From Gadus chalcogrammus (Eukaryota > Chordata > Actinopteri > Gadiformes > Gadidae), in the NCBI RefSeq assembly GCF_026213295.1, contig NC_079427.1:34814846-34878845 (forward strand): a stretch of DNA of 64,000 nucleotides, written 5' to 3'. Made by a program: the position numbers and the translations under genes. Under the pieces are notes generated by a model. The model did not search any database. It was not told where the DNA came from and saw only the letters and a list, made by a program, of their open reading frames with translations. Shown piece after piece: positions 10,520-21,760 of the stretch (position 1 is its first letter; each line of letters starts with the position of its first letter).

Positions 10520-10780
10520 TTAGTATCTTTTAGCTAATTTATCAGCAATTTCATTGCCATATATTCCATGGTGGGCTGGAATCCAACAGAACTGAATAAC
10601 TAAACCGAGGCTTATAATATTTAAAAGAAGATGCTTTACCTCTGTCACCAAATCTTCACGCATTGAATTATCTGTTATAAAACTTAGTATCTACAACCCA
10701 TCTAAGAGTGGTTATTATTGTGGCCATCTCGATTGAGTATACTGATAAAGTCACCCACTCTATATCTAGCTTTTTTTATT
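10520..10780 (-). pseudogene. LINE ribonuclease H fragment, copy 1
   Basis: Minus-strand translation ends WIPAHHGIYGNEIADKLAKR and a stop at 10522-10520, the C-terminal RNase H signature of non-LTR retrotransposons (the H-x-G-x-x-GNExAD motif). Upstream, SVYSIEMATIITTLRWV is recognisable in a different frame, so at least one frameshift has occurred. No reverse transcriptase is seen here. Confidence 0.75.
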
Positions 10781-11143
10781 GTAACACTTGGTTCAAATCC
10801 TATTTCGTACACATGCAGCCATTGGGACACCATTCTATGATAGCTGATAACCAAGCTCCATATAATACCATAGTAACATAGTAAACGTATGTAGGCCTAA
10901 AAAATTCAGTTCAATGTTATTGCTTAAGAAACAGATTCCTTCCAACTAACTATTTACGAAAAATGCAATCAAAAGTCACCCACTCTATATCTAGCTTTTT
11001 TTATTGTAACACTTGGTTCAAATCCTATTTCGTACAATCTGAACAGAACTGAACAGAAACATCACTTGCCCTGAGCAATCAAAAGAAATGAATAAATAAA
11101 AATAAAAAATATATATACTTAAGGTTAAATTCTCCTAATTAGG

Positions 11144-11404
11144 TTAGTATCTTTTAGCTAATTTATCAGCAATTTCATTGCCATATATTCCATGGTGGGC
11201 TGGAATCCAACAGAACTGAATAACTAAACCGAGGCTTATAATATTTAAAAGAAGATGCTTTACCTCTGTCACCAAATCGTCATGCATTGAATTATCTGTT
11301 ATAAAACTTAGTATCTACAACCCATCTAAGAGAGGTTATTATTGTGGCCATCTCGATTGAGTATACTGATAAAGTCACCCACTCTATATCTAGCTTTTTT
11401 TATT
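11144..11404 (-). pseudogene. LINE ribonuclease H fragment, copy 2
   Basis: Same fragment as 10520-10780, shifted by 624 bp, with a handful of substitutions (for example near 11279 and 11333). It arose by tandem duplication of the first fragment, not by independent insertion. Confidence 0.75.
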
Positions 11405-12045
11405 GCAACACTTGGTTCAAATCCTATTTCGTACACATGCAGCCATTGGGACACCATTCTATGATAGCTGATAACCAAGCTCCATATAATACCATAGTAA
11501 CATAGTAAACGTATGTAGGCCTAAAAAATTCAGTTCAATGTTATTGCTTAAGAAACAGATTCCTTCCAACTAACTATTTACGAAAAATGCAATCAAAAGT
11601 CACCCACTCTATATCTAGCTTTTTTTATTGTAACACTTGGTTCAAATCCTATTTCGTACACATGCAGCCATTGGGACACCATTCTATGATAGCTGATAAC
11701 CAAGCTCCATATAATACCATAGTAACATAGTAAACGTATGTAGGCCTAAAAAATTCAGTTCAATGTTATTGCTTAAGAAACAGATTCCTTCCAACTAACT
11801 ATTTACGAAAAATGCAATCAAAAGTCACCCACTCTATATCTAGCTTTTTTTATTGTAACACTTGGTTCAAATCCTATTTCGTACACATGCAGCCATTGGG
11901 ACACCATTCTATGATAGCTGATAACCAAGCTCCATATAATACCATAGTAACATAGTAAACGTATGAAGGCCTAAAAAATTCAGTTCAATGTTATTGCTTA
12001 AGAAACAGATTCCTTCCAACTAACTATTTACGAAAAATGCAATCA

Positions 12046-12443
12046 ATAATTTATGTAAAAGTAAATGTTTACATATCGACCAGCAACGAAGTTGGATTAG
12101 CCTACCCAAATAATGAATTGTAATACACCAACATTGTCAACTGTCATACATAGCTAACCATAACCCTGTCATACATAGCTATACAAGCAAATGAAAATGA
12201 AATACCTACCAACGCAACTGAAATGTTAATATTAGACAATTAACAATATTATGAAAATTACGTAGGTCTCCCATAATCATTCAGGTAATCAATACGTCCA
12301 TGCCTGTTACAGCTATTTCAATGATATGTGTGTTATATATCCGTGTTCAACGCCATTCATGTTAAGTAAAAGGACAAATCTCAGACTTTGGAAGTTAATG
12401 GAGTTAATGGAAGTTAAACCCAACATAAACTGCTAATAAAACT
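12046..12443. other. AT-rich non-coding sequence
   Basis: No credible ORF. A short direct repeat, TGTCATACATAGCTA, occurs at about 12140 and 12167. Nothing else is recognised. Confidence 0.5.
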
Positions 12444-12462
12444 AATGAATCCGCTCACAATA
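12444..12462. repeat. 19-bp direct repeat, right (candidate target-site duplication)
   Basis: Exact match to 10216-10234. The sequence after it (AAACATCTC onward) would be the original continuation of the target locus up to the satellite at about 12541. Confidence 0.6.
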
Positions 12463-12540
12463 AAACATCTCATATTGTTTATTTATTACACTTCATTTAC
12501 ACAAATTGCCCATGCAAAAAGGAATTATACTTATATACTT

Positions 12541-13443
12541 ATATCTGTGGATGAAAAGGTTTTGATTGTGGGAGCCTCGGTGTGGGAGTTATAGCCTAAA
12601 ACGCGTTTTCAGAACATTCCATTGGCCAAATAGGAGATGTACAATGTCGTCGTTTTTTGGCGCCGCCCTGTTGGCGAAATTTTCAAAAGACAATTTTCCT
12701 TTGCCAAATAACTCCCGCCCACATTAATAATTCTTGGCCATATTTTCTATATAGACTCGGGTTTGCCCCTTGATGGTTTCCCTTGAGTTTGAAGAACATT
12801 CCTTTGGCCAATTAGAAGATATACAATTTCCTCGTTTATTGCGCCCCCTTAGGGCGTAATTTTCCGATTTTTTTTAGCAAACGCCGTTAAGGTTAGCACA
12901 GACATGTGTGTAAAATTTGGACTTGATCCGATGTCTAATGCTGGATTTTATTTTGATTTTTGATTTTCCACGTAAAACGTAGCTAATAAACCAATATTCA
13001 AAACGCAACCGTTTCGTCGACGAAGGTCGGATCAAAAAAGTGACCGAGGATTTCTTTGCGTGTGCGTCTGAAGATGCCATGTGCAAAGTTTTGTGTCAAT
13101 TGGTCAAGAAATGTGCGAGGAGTAGCGAAAATACAGTTTTGCGGTTTTCGCGATTTAGCGAAAAAAAATTATAGACGCAAATGGGCGTGGCCTATGCCAA
13201 AAGATGCAGCAGACTCCAGTGCATCTGTGGGTACAAGTTTTTGGACTGTGGGAGGTTCGATGTGGGAGTTATAGCCCCAAACGCGTATTCCTTGGTATAG
13301 CGCCACCTAGGGGCCGGCGTGTCTGGATTTTGTTATCTGAGTAGCGGTGCCGATTCTGGATCTAGTCATGCAATTGGCGCGTGTGCACCATTTACGGTTT
13401 GGGCTGTGGTACCACTTCTAAGGCGTACGAAATAATAATAATA
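12541..13443. repeat. First, 5'-truncated satellite monomer
   Basis: Begins within a monomer (CTGTGGATGAAAAGGTTTTG) without the boundary palindrome. It contains the long-type block TTGCCAAATAACTCCCGCCC and ACTCGGGTTTGCCCCTTGAT. It marks the left edge of the array. Confidence 0.75.
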
Positions 13444-14227
13444 ACAAGAAGTGTGCATTTCGCCGGCACAACGCGACAAGAAATGTGCATTTCGCCGGCA
13501 CAACGCGAAGCATGTGTTCAAAACGCTACCCTGTACCTGTGGATACAAAGGATTTGACTGTGGTACGAGTAGCGAGAAGTCAGTGTAGCGTTTTCGCGGC
13601 GAAATTTTGTAGAAGATATACAATTTCCTTGTTTATTGCGCCCCCTAATGGCGAAATTTTCCGATATTTTTATCGAACGTCATTAAGGTTAGCACCAACA
13701 TGTCTGTAAAATTTGGGCTCGATCCGATTTATAATTCTGGATTTCTTCGGATTTTTGACTTTTCACGTCTAATTTAGCTAATAAACAAATATTCAAAACG
13801 CTACCGTTTCGTCGTCGAAGGTCGGATCAAAAAAGTGTCTAGGATTTCTTTGCGTGTGCGTCTGAAGATGTCGTGTGCAAAGTTTGGTGGTGATCGGGCG
13901 AGAAATGTGGGAGGAGTAGCGAAAAAACAGTTTTGCGGTTTTCGCGATTTAGCGAAAAATATTCATAGACGCAAATGGGCGTGGCCTAGGCCAAAAGATG
14001 CAGCAGACTCCAGTGCATCTGTGTGTACACGTTTTTGGACTCTGGGAGGTTCGGTGTGGAAGTTATAGCCCCAAACGCGTATTCCTTGGTATAGCGCCAC
14101 CTAGGGACCGGCGTGTCTGGATTTTGTTATCTGAGTAGCGGTGCCGATTCTGGATCTAGCCATGCAATTGGCGCGTGTGCACCATTTACGGTTTGGGCTG
14201 TGGTACCACTTCTAAGGCGTACGAAAT

Positions 14228-17200
14228 AATAATAATCCTTACAAAAACAATAGGGATCCAACCTGTTGGCTTGGACCCCTAATAAGAAAAATCCCTACAA
14301 AAACAATAGGGATCCAACCTGTTGGCTTGGACCCCTAATAAGACTAGAACTGCAAGCAGTTATGCAGGGGTCCAAGAAGTGTGCATTTCGCCGGCACAAC
14401 GCGACAAGAAATGTGCATTTCGCCGGAAAAACGCGAAGCATGTGTTCAAAACGCTACCCTGAACCTGTGGAGTAGCGAGAAGTCAGTGTAGCGTTTTCGC
14501 GGCGAAATTTTTGTAGAAGATATACAATTTCCTCGTTTATTGCGCCCCCTAATGGCGAAATTTTCCGAAATTTTTATCGAAGGTCAATAAGGTTAGCACC
14601 AACATGTGTCTAAAATTTGGACTCGATCCGATGTCTAATTTTGGAATTTTTTGGTTTTTTAATTTTCCACGTCTAATTTAGCTAATAAAAGAATATTCAA
14701 AACTCTACCGTTTCGTCGTCGAAGGTCGGATCAAAAAACTGTATATGATTTCTTTGCGTGTGCGTCTGAAGATGCCGTATGCAAAGTTTGGTGTTGATTG
14801 GTCAAGAAATGTGCGAGGAGTAGCGAAAAAACATTTTTGCGGTTTTCGCGATTTAGCGAAAAATATTCATAGACGCAAATGGGCGTGGCCTAGGCCAAAA
14901 GATGCAGCAGACTCCAGTGAATATGTGGGTACAAGTTTTTGACTGTGGGAGGTTCGGTGTGGGAGTTATAGCCCCAAACGCGTATTCCTTGGTATAGCGC
15001 CACCTAGTGACCGGCGCGTCTGGATTTTGTCGTCTGCTTAGTCCGAACAGATCTGGATCTAGTCATGCAATTCGCGTGTCGGCACCATTTACGGTTTGGG
15101 CTGTGGTCCCACTTTTAGGGGGGTAAGAATAACTAGAACTGCAAGCAGTTATGCAGGGGTCCAAGAAGTGTGCATTTCGCCGGCACAACGCGACAAGAAA
15201 TGTGCATTTCGCCGGCACAACGCGAAGCATGTGTTCAAAACGCTACCCTCAACCTGTGGATACAAAGGATTTGACTGTGGTAGGAGTAGCGAGAAGTCAG
15301 TGTAGCGTTTTCGCGGCGAAATTTTGTAGAAGATATACAATTTCCTCGTTTATTGCGCCCCCTAATGGCGAAATATTCCGATTTTTTTATTGAACGCCAT
15401 TAAGGGTAGCACCGACATGTGTCTAAAATTTGGACTTGATCCGATGTCGAATTCTGATTTTTTTGGGATTTTTGATTTTCCACGTCTAATTTAGCTAATG
15501 AACAAATATTCAAAACGCTACCGTTTCGTCGTCGAAGGTCGGATCAAAAAACTGTATACGATTCCTTTGCGTGTGCGTCTGAAGATGTCGTGTGCAAAGT
15601 TTGGTGTCGATTGGTCAAGAAATGTGGGAGGAGTAGGGAAAAAACAGTTTTGCGGTTTTCGCGATTTAGCGAAAAATATTCATAGACGCAAATGGGCGTG
15701 GCCTAGGCCAAAAGATGCAGCAGACTCCAGTGCATCTGTGTGTACAAGTTTTTGGACTGTGGGAGGTTCGGTGTGGGAGTTATAGCCCCAAACGCGTATT
15801 CCTTGGTATAGCGCCACCTAGGGACCGGCGTGTCTGGATTTTTTTATCTGAGTAGCGGTGCCGATTCTGGGTCTAGTCATGCAATTGGCGCGTGTGCACC
15901 ATTTACGGTTTGGGCTGTGGTCCCACTTTCAAGCCTGTAAGTATAACTAGAACTGCAAGCAGTTATGCAGGGGTCCAAGAAGTGTGCATTTCGCCGGCAC
16001 AACGCGACAAGAAATGTGCATTTCGCCGGCACAACGCGAAGCATGTGTTCAAAACGCTACCCTCAACCTGTGGATACAAAGGATTTGACTGTGGTAGGAG
16101 TAGCGAGAAGTCAGTGTAGCGTTTTCGCGGCGAAATTTTGTAGAAGATATACAATTTCCTCGTTTATTGCGCCCCCTAATGGCGAAATATTCCGATTTTT
16201 TTATTGAACGCCATTAAGGGTAGCACCGACATGTGTCTAAAATTTGGACTTGATCCGATGTCGAATTCTGATTTTTTTGGGATTTTTGATTTTCCACGTC
16301 TAATTTAGCTAATGAACAAATATTCAAAACGCTACCGTTTCGTCGTCGAAGGTCGGATCAAAAAACTGTATACAATTCCTTTGCGTGTGCGTCTGAAGAT
16401 GTCGTGTGCAAAGTTTGGTGTCGATTGGTCAAGAAATGTGGGAGGAGTAGGGAAAAAACAGTTTTGCGGTTTTCGCGATTTAGCGAAAAATATTCATTGA
16501 CGCAAATGGGCGTGGCCTAGGCCAAAAGATGCAGCAGACTCCAGTGCATCTGTGTGTACAAGTTTTTGGACTGTGGGAGGTTCGGTGTGGGAGTTATAGC
16601 CCCAAACGCGTATTCCTTGGTATAGCGCCACCTAGGGACCGGCGTGTCTGGATTTTGTTATCTGAGTAGCGGTGCCGATTCTGGGTCTAGTCATGCAATT
16701 GGCGCGTGTGCACCATTTACGGTTTGGGCTGTGGTCCCACTTTCAAGCCTGTAAGTATAATAATAATCCTTACAAAAACAATAGGGATCCAACCTGTTGG
16801 CTTGGACCCCTAACTAGAACTGCAAGCAGTTATGCAGGGGTCCAAGAAGTGTGCATTTCGCCGGCACAACGCGAAGCATGTGTTCAAAACGCTACCCTGA
16901 ACCTGTGGATACAAAGGATTTGACTGTGGTATGAGTAGCGAGAAGTCAGTGTAGCGTTTTCGCGGCGAAATTTTGTAGAAGATATACAATATCCTCGTTT
17001 ATTGCGCCCCCATTGGTGAAATTTTCCGAAATTTTTATCGAACGTCATTAAGGTTAGCACCAACATGTGTGTAGAGTTTGGACTCGATCCGATGTCTAAT
17101 TTTGGATTTCTTTGGATTTTTAATTTTCCACGTCTAATTTTGCTAATAAACAAATATTCAAAACTCTACCGTTTCGTCGTCGAAGGTCGGATCAAAAAAC

Positions 17201-17652
17201 TGTCTATGATTTCTTTGCGTGTGCGTCTGAAGATGCCATGTGCAAAGTTTGGTGGTGATCGGGCGAGAAATGTGGGAGGAGTAGCGAAAAAACAGTTTTG
17301 CGGTTTTCGCGATTTAGCGAAAAATATTCATAGACGCAAATGGGCGTGGCCTAGGCCAAAAGATGCAGCAGACTCCAGTGCATCTGTCTGTACAAGTTTT
17401 TGGACGCTGGGAGGTTCGGTGTGGGAGTTATAGTCCCAAACGTGTTTCTCCTTGGTATAGCGCCACCTAGTGGCCGGCATGTCTGGATTTGGTTATCTGA
17501 GTAGCGGTGCCGGTACTGGTTCTAGTCATGCAATTGGCGCGTGTGCACCTTTTACGGTTTGGGCTGTAGTCCAACAAGTACGGGGGGAAGAATAATAATA
17601 GGAAAAATCCTTACAAAAACAATAGGGATCCAACCTGTTGGCTTGGACCCCT
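14228..17652. repeat. Higher-order duplication, member 1 (with 39175-42602)
   Basis: Four successive monomers here reappear at a constant offset of about 24,948 bp, including identical spacer copies and identical monomer-specific variants. Flanks differ on both sides, so the boundaries are real. Confidence 0.85.
15132..16759. repeat. Adjacent pair of near-identical 814-bp monomers
   Basis: 15132-15945 and 15946-16759 differ at only a few visible sites (tacgat/tacaat, catagacg/cattgacg, ttttttatc/ttttgttatc). Other neighbours in the array differ far more, so this pair is a very recent tandem duplication. The pair was then copied together to 40080-41707. Confidence 0.85.
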
Positions 17653-18230
17653 AACTAGAACTGCAAGCAGTTATGCAGGGGTCCAAGAAGTGTGCATTTC
17701 GCCGGCACAACGCGACAAGAAATGTGCATTTCGCCGGCACAACGCGAAGCATGTGTTGAAAACGCTACCCTGAACCTGTGGATACAAAAGGATTTGACTG
17801 TGGTAGGAGTAGCGAGAAGTCAGTGTAGCGTTTTCGCGGCGAAATTTTGTAGAAGATATACAATTTCCTCGTTTATTGCGCCCCCTAATGGCGAAATTTT
17901 CCGAAATTTTTATCGAACGTCATTAAGGTTAGCACCAACATGTGTGTAGAATTTGGACTCGATCCGATGTCTAATTTTGGATTTTTTTGGATTTTTAATT
18001 TTCCACGTCTAATTTAGCTAATATACCAATATTCAAAATGCTATCGTTTCGTCGTCGAAGGTCGGATCAAAAAACTGTATATGATTCCTTTGCGTGTGCG
18101 TCTGAAGATGTCGTGTGCAAAGTTTTGTGTCGATTGGTCAAGAAATGTGGGAGGAGTAGCGAAAAAACAGTTTTGCGGTTTTCGCGATTTTGCGAAAAAA
18201 AAATTATAGACGCAAATGGGCGTGGCCTAT
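16768..18230. repeat. Higher-order duplication (with 33040-34500)
   Basis: Monomers starting at 16813, 17654 and the spacer before them recur at a constant offset of 16,270 bp. The match ends inside a monomer, at CCTATGCC here versus CCTAGACC there. Confidence 0.8.
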
Positions 18231-18530
18231 GCCAAAAGATGCAGCAGACTCCAGTGAATCTGTGTGTACGAGGTTTTGAATGTGGGAGGTTCGGTGTGGG
18301 AGTTATAGCCCCAAACGCGTCTTTCCTTGGTATAGCGCCACCTAGTGGCCGGCGTGTCTGGATTTTGTCGTCTGCTTAGAACTCAGGGCCCTGGATCTAG
18401 TCATGCAATTGGCGTGTCGGCACCATTTACGGTTTGGGCTGTGGACCCACTTCTAGGGGGGAATAATAATAACTAGAACTGCAAGCAGTTATGCAGGGGT
18501 CCAAGAAGTGTGCATTTCGCCGGCACAACG
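17605..18530. repeat. Higher-order duplication (with 21712-22636)
   Basis: The monomer at 17654 and the boundary of the next recur at an offset of about 4,107 bp. The same monomer is therefore present at least three times (17654, 21761, 33924). Confidence 0.8.
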
Positions 18531-19908
18531 CGACAATAAATGTGCATTTCGCCGGCACAACGCGAACCAAGTATTCAAAACGCTACCGTGAACAACCTGT
18601 GGATATAAAGCTTTTGACTGTGAGAGGTTCAGTGTGGGAGTTTCGGCCCCAAACGCATTTTCCGCTACCGTTTAGTCGTCGACGGTTGGATCAAAATAGT
18701 TTTTACTGATTTGCAACGCAAAACATATATTCAAAACGCTACCGTTTCGTCAACGATGGTCGGATCAAAATAGTTTTGCTGATTTCTTGTAGTGTGCGTC
18801 TGAAGATGTCGTGTGCAAAGTTTGGTGTCAATTGGGCAAGAAATGTGGGAGGAGTAGCGAAAAGGCAGTTTAGCTGTTTTTGCGATTTTGCATAAAGAAA
18901 ATACTGACGCAAAAGGGCCTGGCCTATGCCAAAGGATGCAGCTGACTCCAGTGAATCTGTGCGTATAACGTTTTTGACTGTGGGAGCTTCGGTGTGGGAG
19001 TTATAGCCTAAAACGCGTTTTCAGAACATTCCATTGGCCAAATAGGAGATATATTATTTCGTCGTTTTTTGGCGCCGCCCTGTTGGCGAAATTTTCCAAA
19101 GACAATTTTCCTTTGCCAAATAACTCCCGCCTACATTATTAATTCTTGGCCATATTTTTTATATAGACTCGGGTTTGCCCCTTGATGGTTCCCTTATAGT
19201 TTGAAGAACATTCCTTTGGCCAATTAGAAGATATACAATTTCCTCGTTTATTGCGCCCCCCAATGACGAAATATTCCGAATTCTTTATTGAACGCCAATA
19301 AGGGTAGCACCGACATGTTTCTAAAATTTGGACTTGATCCAACGTCTACTTTTGGTATTCTTTCAATTTTTGCGTTTCGACGTAAAACGTAGCCAATAAA
19401 CAAATATTCAAAACGCTACCGTTTCGTCGTCGAAGGTCGGATAAAAAAACTGTTGATGATTCCTTTGCGTGTGCGTCTGAAGATGTCGTGTGCAAAGTTT
19501 GGTGTTGATTGGTCAAGAAATGTGGGAGGAGTAGGGAAAAAACTGTTTTGCGGTTTTCGCGATTTAGCGAAAAATATTCATAGACGCAAATGGGCGTGGC
19601 CTAGCCCAAAAGATGCAGCAGACTCCAGTGCATCTGTTTGTACAAGTTTTTGGACTCTGGGAGGTTCGGTGTGGGAGTTATAGCCCCAAACGCGTATTCC
19701 TTGGTATAGCGCCACCTAGTGGCCGGCATGTCTGGATTTGGTCCTCTGCGTAGTCCGAAGAGATCTGGATCTAGTCATGCAATTGGCGTGTCGGCACCAT
19801 TTACGGTTTGGGCTGTGGGCCCACTTTTAGGGGGGTAAGTATAATAAAAATAAAAAGAAAAATCTTTACAAAAACAATAGGGATCCAACCTGTTGGCTTG
19901 GACCCCTA
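18472..19908. repeat. Long composite satellite monomer, about 1.4 kb
   Basis: Carries about 560 bases absent from standard monomers, including CGCTACCGTTTAGTCGTCGA and ACTCGGGTTTGCCCCTTGAT. Other long monomers: 22578-23985, 27312-28661, 29885-31224 and 51342-52715. Confidence 0.85.
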
Positions 19909-20781
19909 ACTAGAACTGCAAGCAGTTATGCAGGGGTCCAAGAAGTGTGCATTTCGCCGGCACAACGCGACAAGAAATGTGCATTTCGCCGGCACAACGC
20001 GAAGCATGTGTTCAAAACGCTACCCTGTACCTGTGGATACAAAGGATTTGACTGTGGTACGAGTAGCGAGAAGTCAGTGTAGCGTTTTCGCGGCGAAATT
20101 TTGTAGAAGATATACAATTTCCTCGTTTATTGCGCCCCCTAATGGCGAAATTTTCCGATATTTTTATCGAACGTCATTAACGTTAGCACCGACATGTCTG
20201 TAAAATTTGGGCTCGATCCGATGTATAATTCTGGATTTCTTCGGATTCTTGACTTTTCACGTCTAATTTAGCTAATAAACAAATATTCAAAACGCTACCG
20301 TTTCGTCGTCGAAGGTCGGATCAAAAAAGTGTCTAGGATTTCTTTGCGTGTGCGTCTGAAGATGTCGTGTGCAAAGTTTGGTGTTGATCGGGCGAGAAAT
20401 GTGGGAGGAGTAGCGAAAAAACAGTTTTGCGGTTTTCGCGATTTAGCGAAAAATATTCATAGACGCAAATGGGCGTGGCCTAGGCCAAAAGATGCAGCAG
20501 ACTCCAGTGCATCTGTGTGTACAAGTTTTTGGACTCTGGGAGGTTCGGTGTGGAAGTTATAGCCCCAAACGCGTATTCCTTGGTATAGCGCCACCTAGGG
20601 ACCGGCGTGTCTGGATTTTGTTATCTGAGTAGCGGTGCCGATTCTGGATCTAGTCATGCAATTGGCGCGTGTGCACCATTTACGGTTTGGGCTGTGGTAC
20701 CACTTCTAAGGCGTACGAAATAATAATAATAATAATCCTTACAAAAACAATAGGGATCCAACCTGTTGGCTTGGACCCCTA

Positions 20782-21760
20782 ACTAGAACTGCAAGCAGTT
20801 ATGCAGGGGTCCAAGAAGTGTGCATTTCGCCGGCACAACGCGAAGCATGTGTTCAAAAATTGAGAAACAGCGTGTGCCAAAAGAGGCAGCTGACTCCAGT
20901 GAATCTGTGGATATAAAGGTTTTGACTGTGGGAGCTTCGGTGTGGGAGTTATAGCCCAAAACGCGTTTTCAGAACATTCCATTGGCCAGTTAGGAGATGT
21001 ATTATTTCGTCGTTTATTTGCGCCCCCTTGTGGCGAAATTTTCCAAAGACAATTATCCTTTGCCAAATAACTCCCGCCCACATTAATAATTCTTGGCCAT
21101 ATTTTTTATATAGACTCGGGTTTGCCCCTTGATGGTTCCCTTATAGTTTGAAGAACATTCCTTTGGCCAATTAGAAGATATACAATTTCCTCGTTTATTG
21201 CGCCCCCTTATGGCGAAATATTCCGATTATTTTACTGAACGCCAGTAGGGGTAGCATCGACATGTGTCAAAAATTTGGACTTGATCCGATGTTTAATTTT
21301 GGTATTCTTTAATTTTTTTTTTTCTTTGCGTGTCTGTCTGAAGATGTCGTGTGCAAAGTTTGGTGTTGATTGGTCAAGAAATGTGGGAGGAGTAGCGAAA
21401 AAACAGTTTTACGGTTTTCGCGATTTTGCGAAAAAAAATTATAAACGCAAATGGGCGTGGCCTATGCCAAAAGATGCAGCAGACTCCAGTGGATATGTGG
21501 GTACAAGTTTTTGACTGTGGGAGGTTCGGTGTGGGAGTTATAGCCCCAAACGCGTTTTCCCTTGGTATAGCGCCACCTAGTGTTCGGCGTGTCTGGATTT
21601 TGTCATCTGCGTAGTCCGAAGAGATCTGGATCTAGTCATGCAATTCGCGTGTCGGCACCATTTACGGTTTGGGCTGTGGTCCCACTTTTAGGGAGGTAAG
21701 AATAATAATAATAATCCTTACAAAAACAATAGGGATCCAACCTGTTGGCTTGGACCCCTA
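20782..21760. repeat. Intermediate satellite monomer, about 1.0 kb
   Basis: After CACAACGCGAAGCATGTGTT it jumps to AAATTGAGAAACAGCGTGTG and the distal part of a long monomer, as if a long monomer had lost about 400 bases. Similar monomers begin at 31225, 35559, 38165 and 52716; 31225 has a slightly different junction. Confidence 0.8.

Larger units (their letters stand above)
10412..12045. repeat. Nested tandem repeats, 624-bp and 225-bp periods
   Basis: A 624-bp period links 10412 with 11036. Within it a 225-bp unit beginning AAAGTCACCCACTCTATATC occurs at 10747, 10972 (partial, cut off after about 65 bases), 11371, 11596 and 11821. Copies are nearly identical, so the expansion is recent. 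Confidence 0.9.

Noticed and set aside
14300..14380. tRNA- or snRNA-like fold at the satellite boundary
   Set aside because: Nested palindrome folds well but lacks tRNA boxes, an acceptor stem pattern or Sm site.
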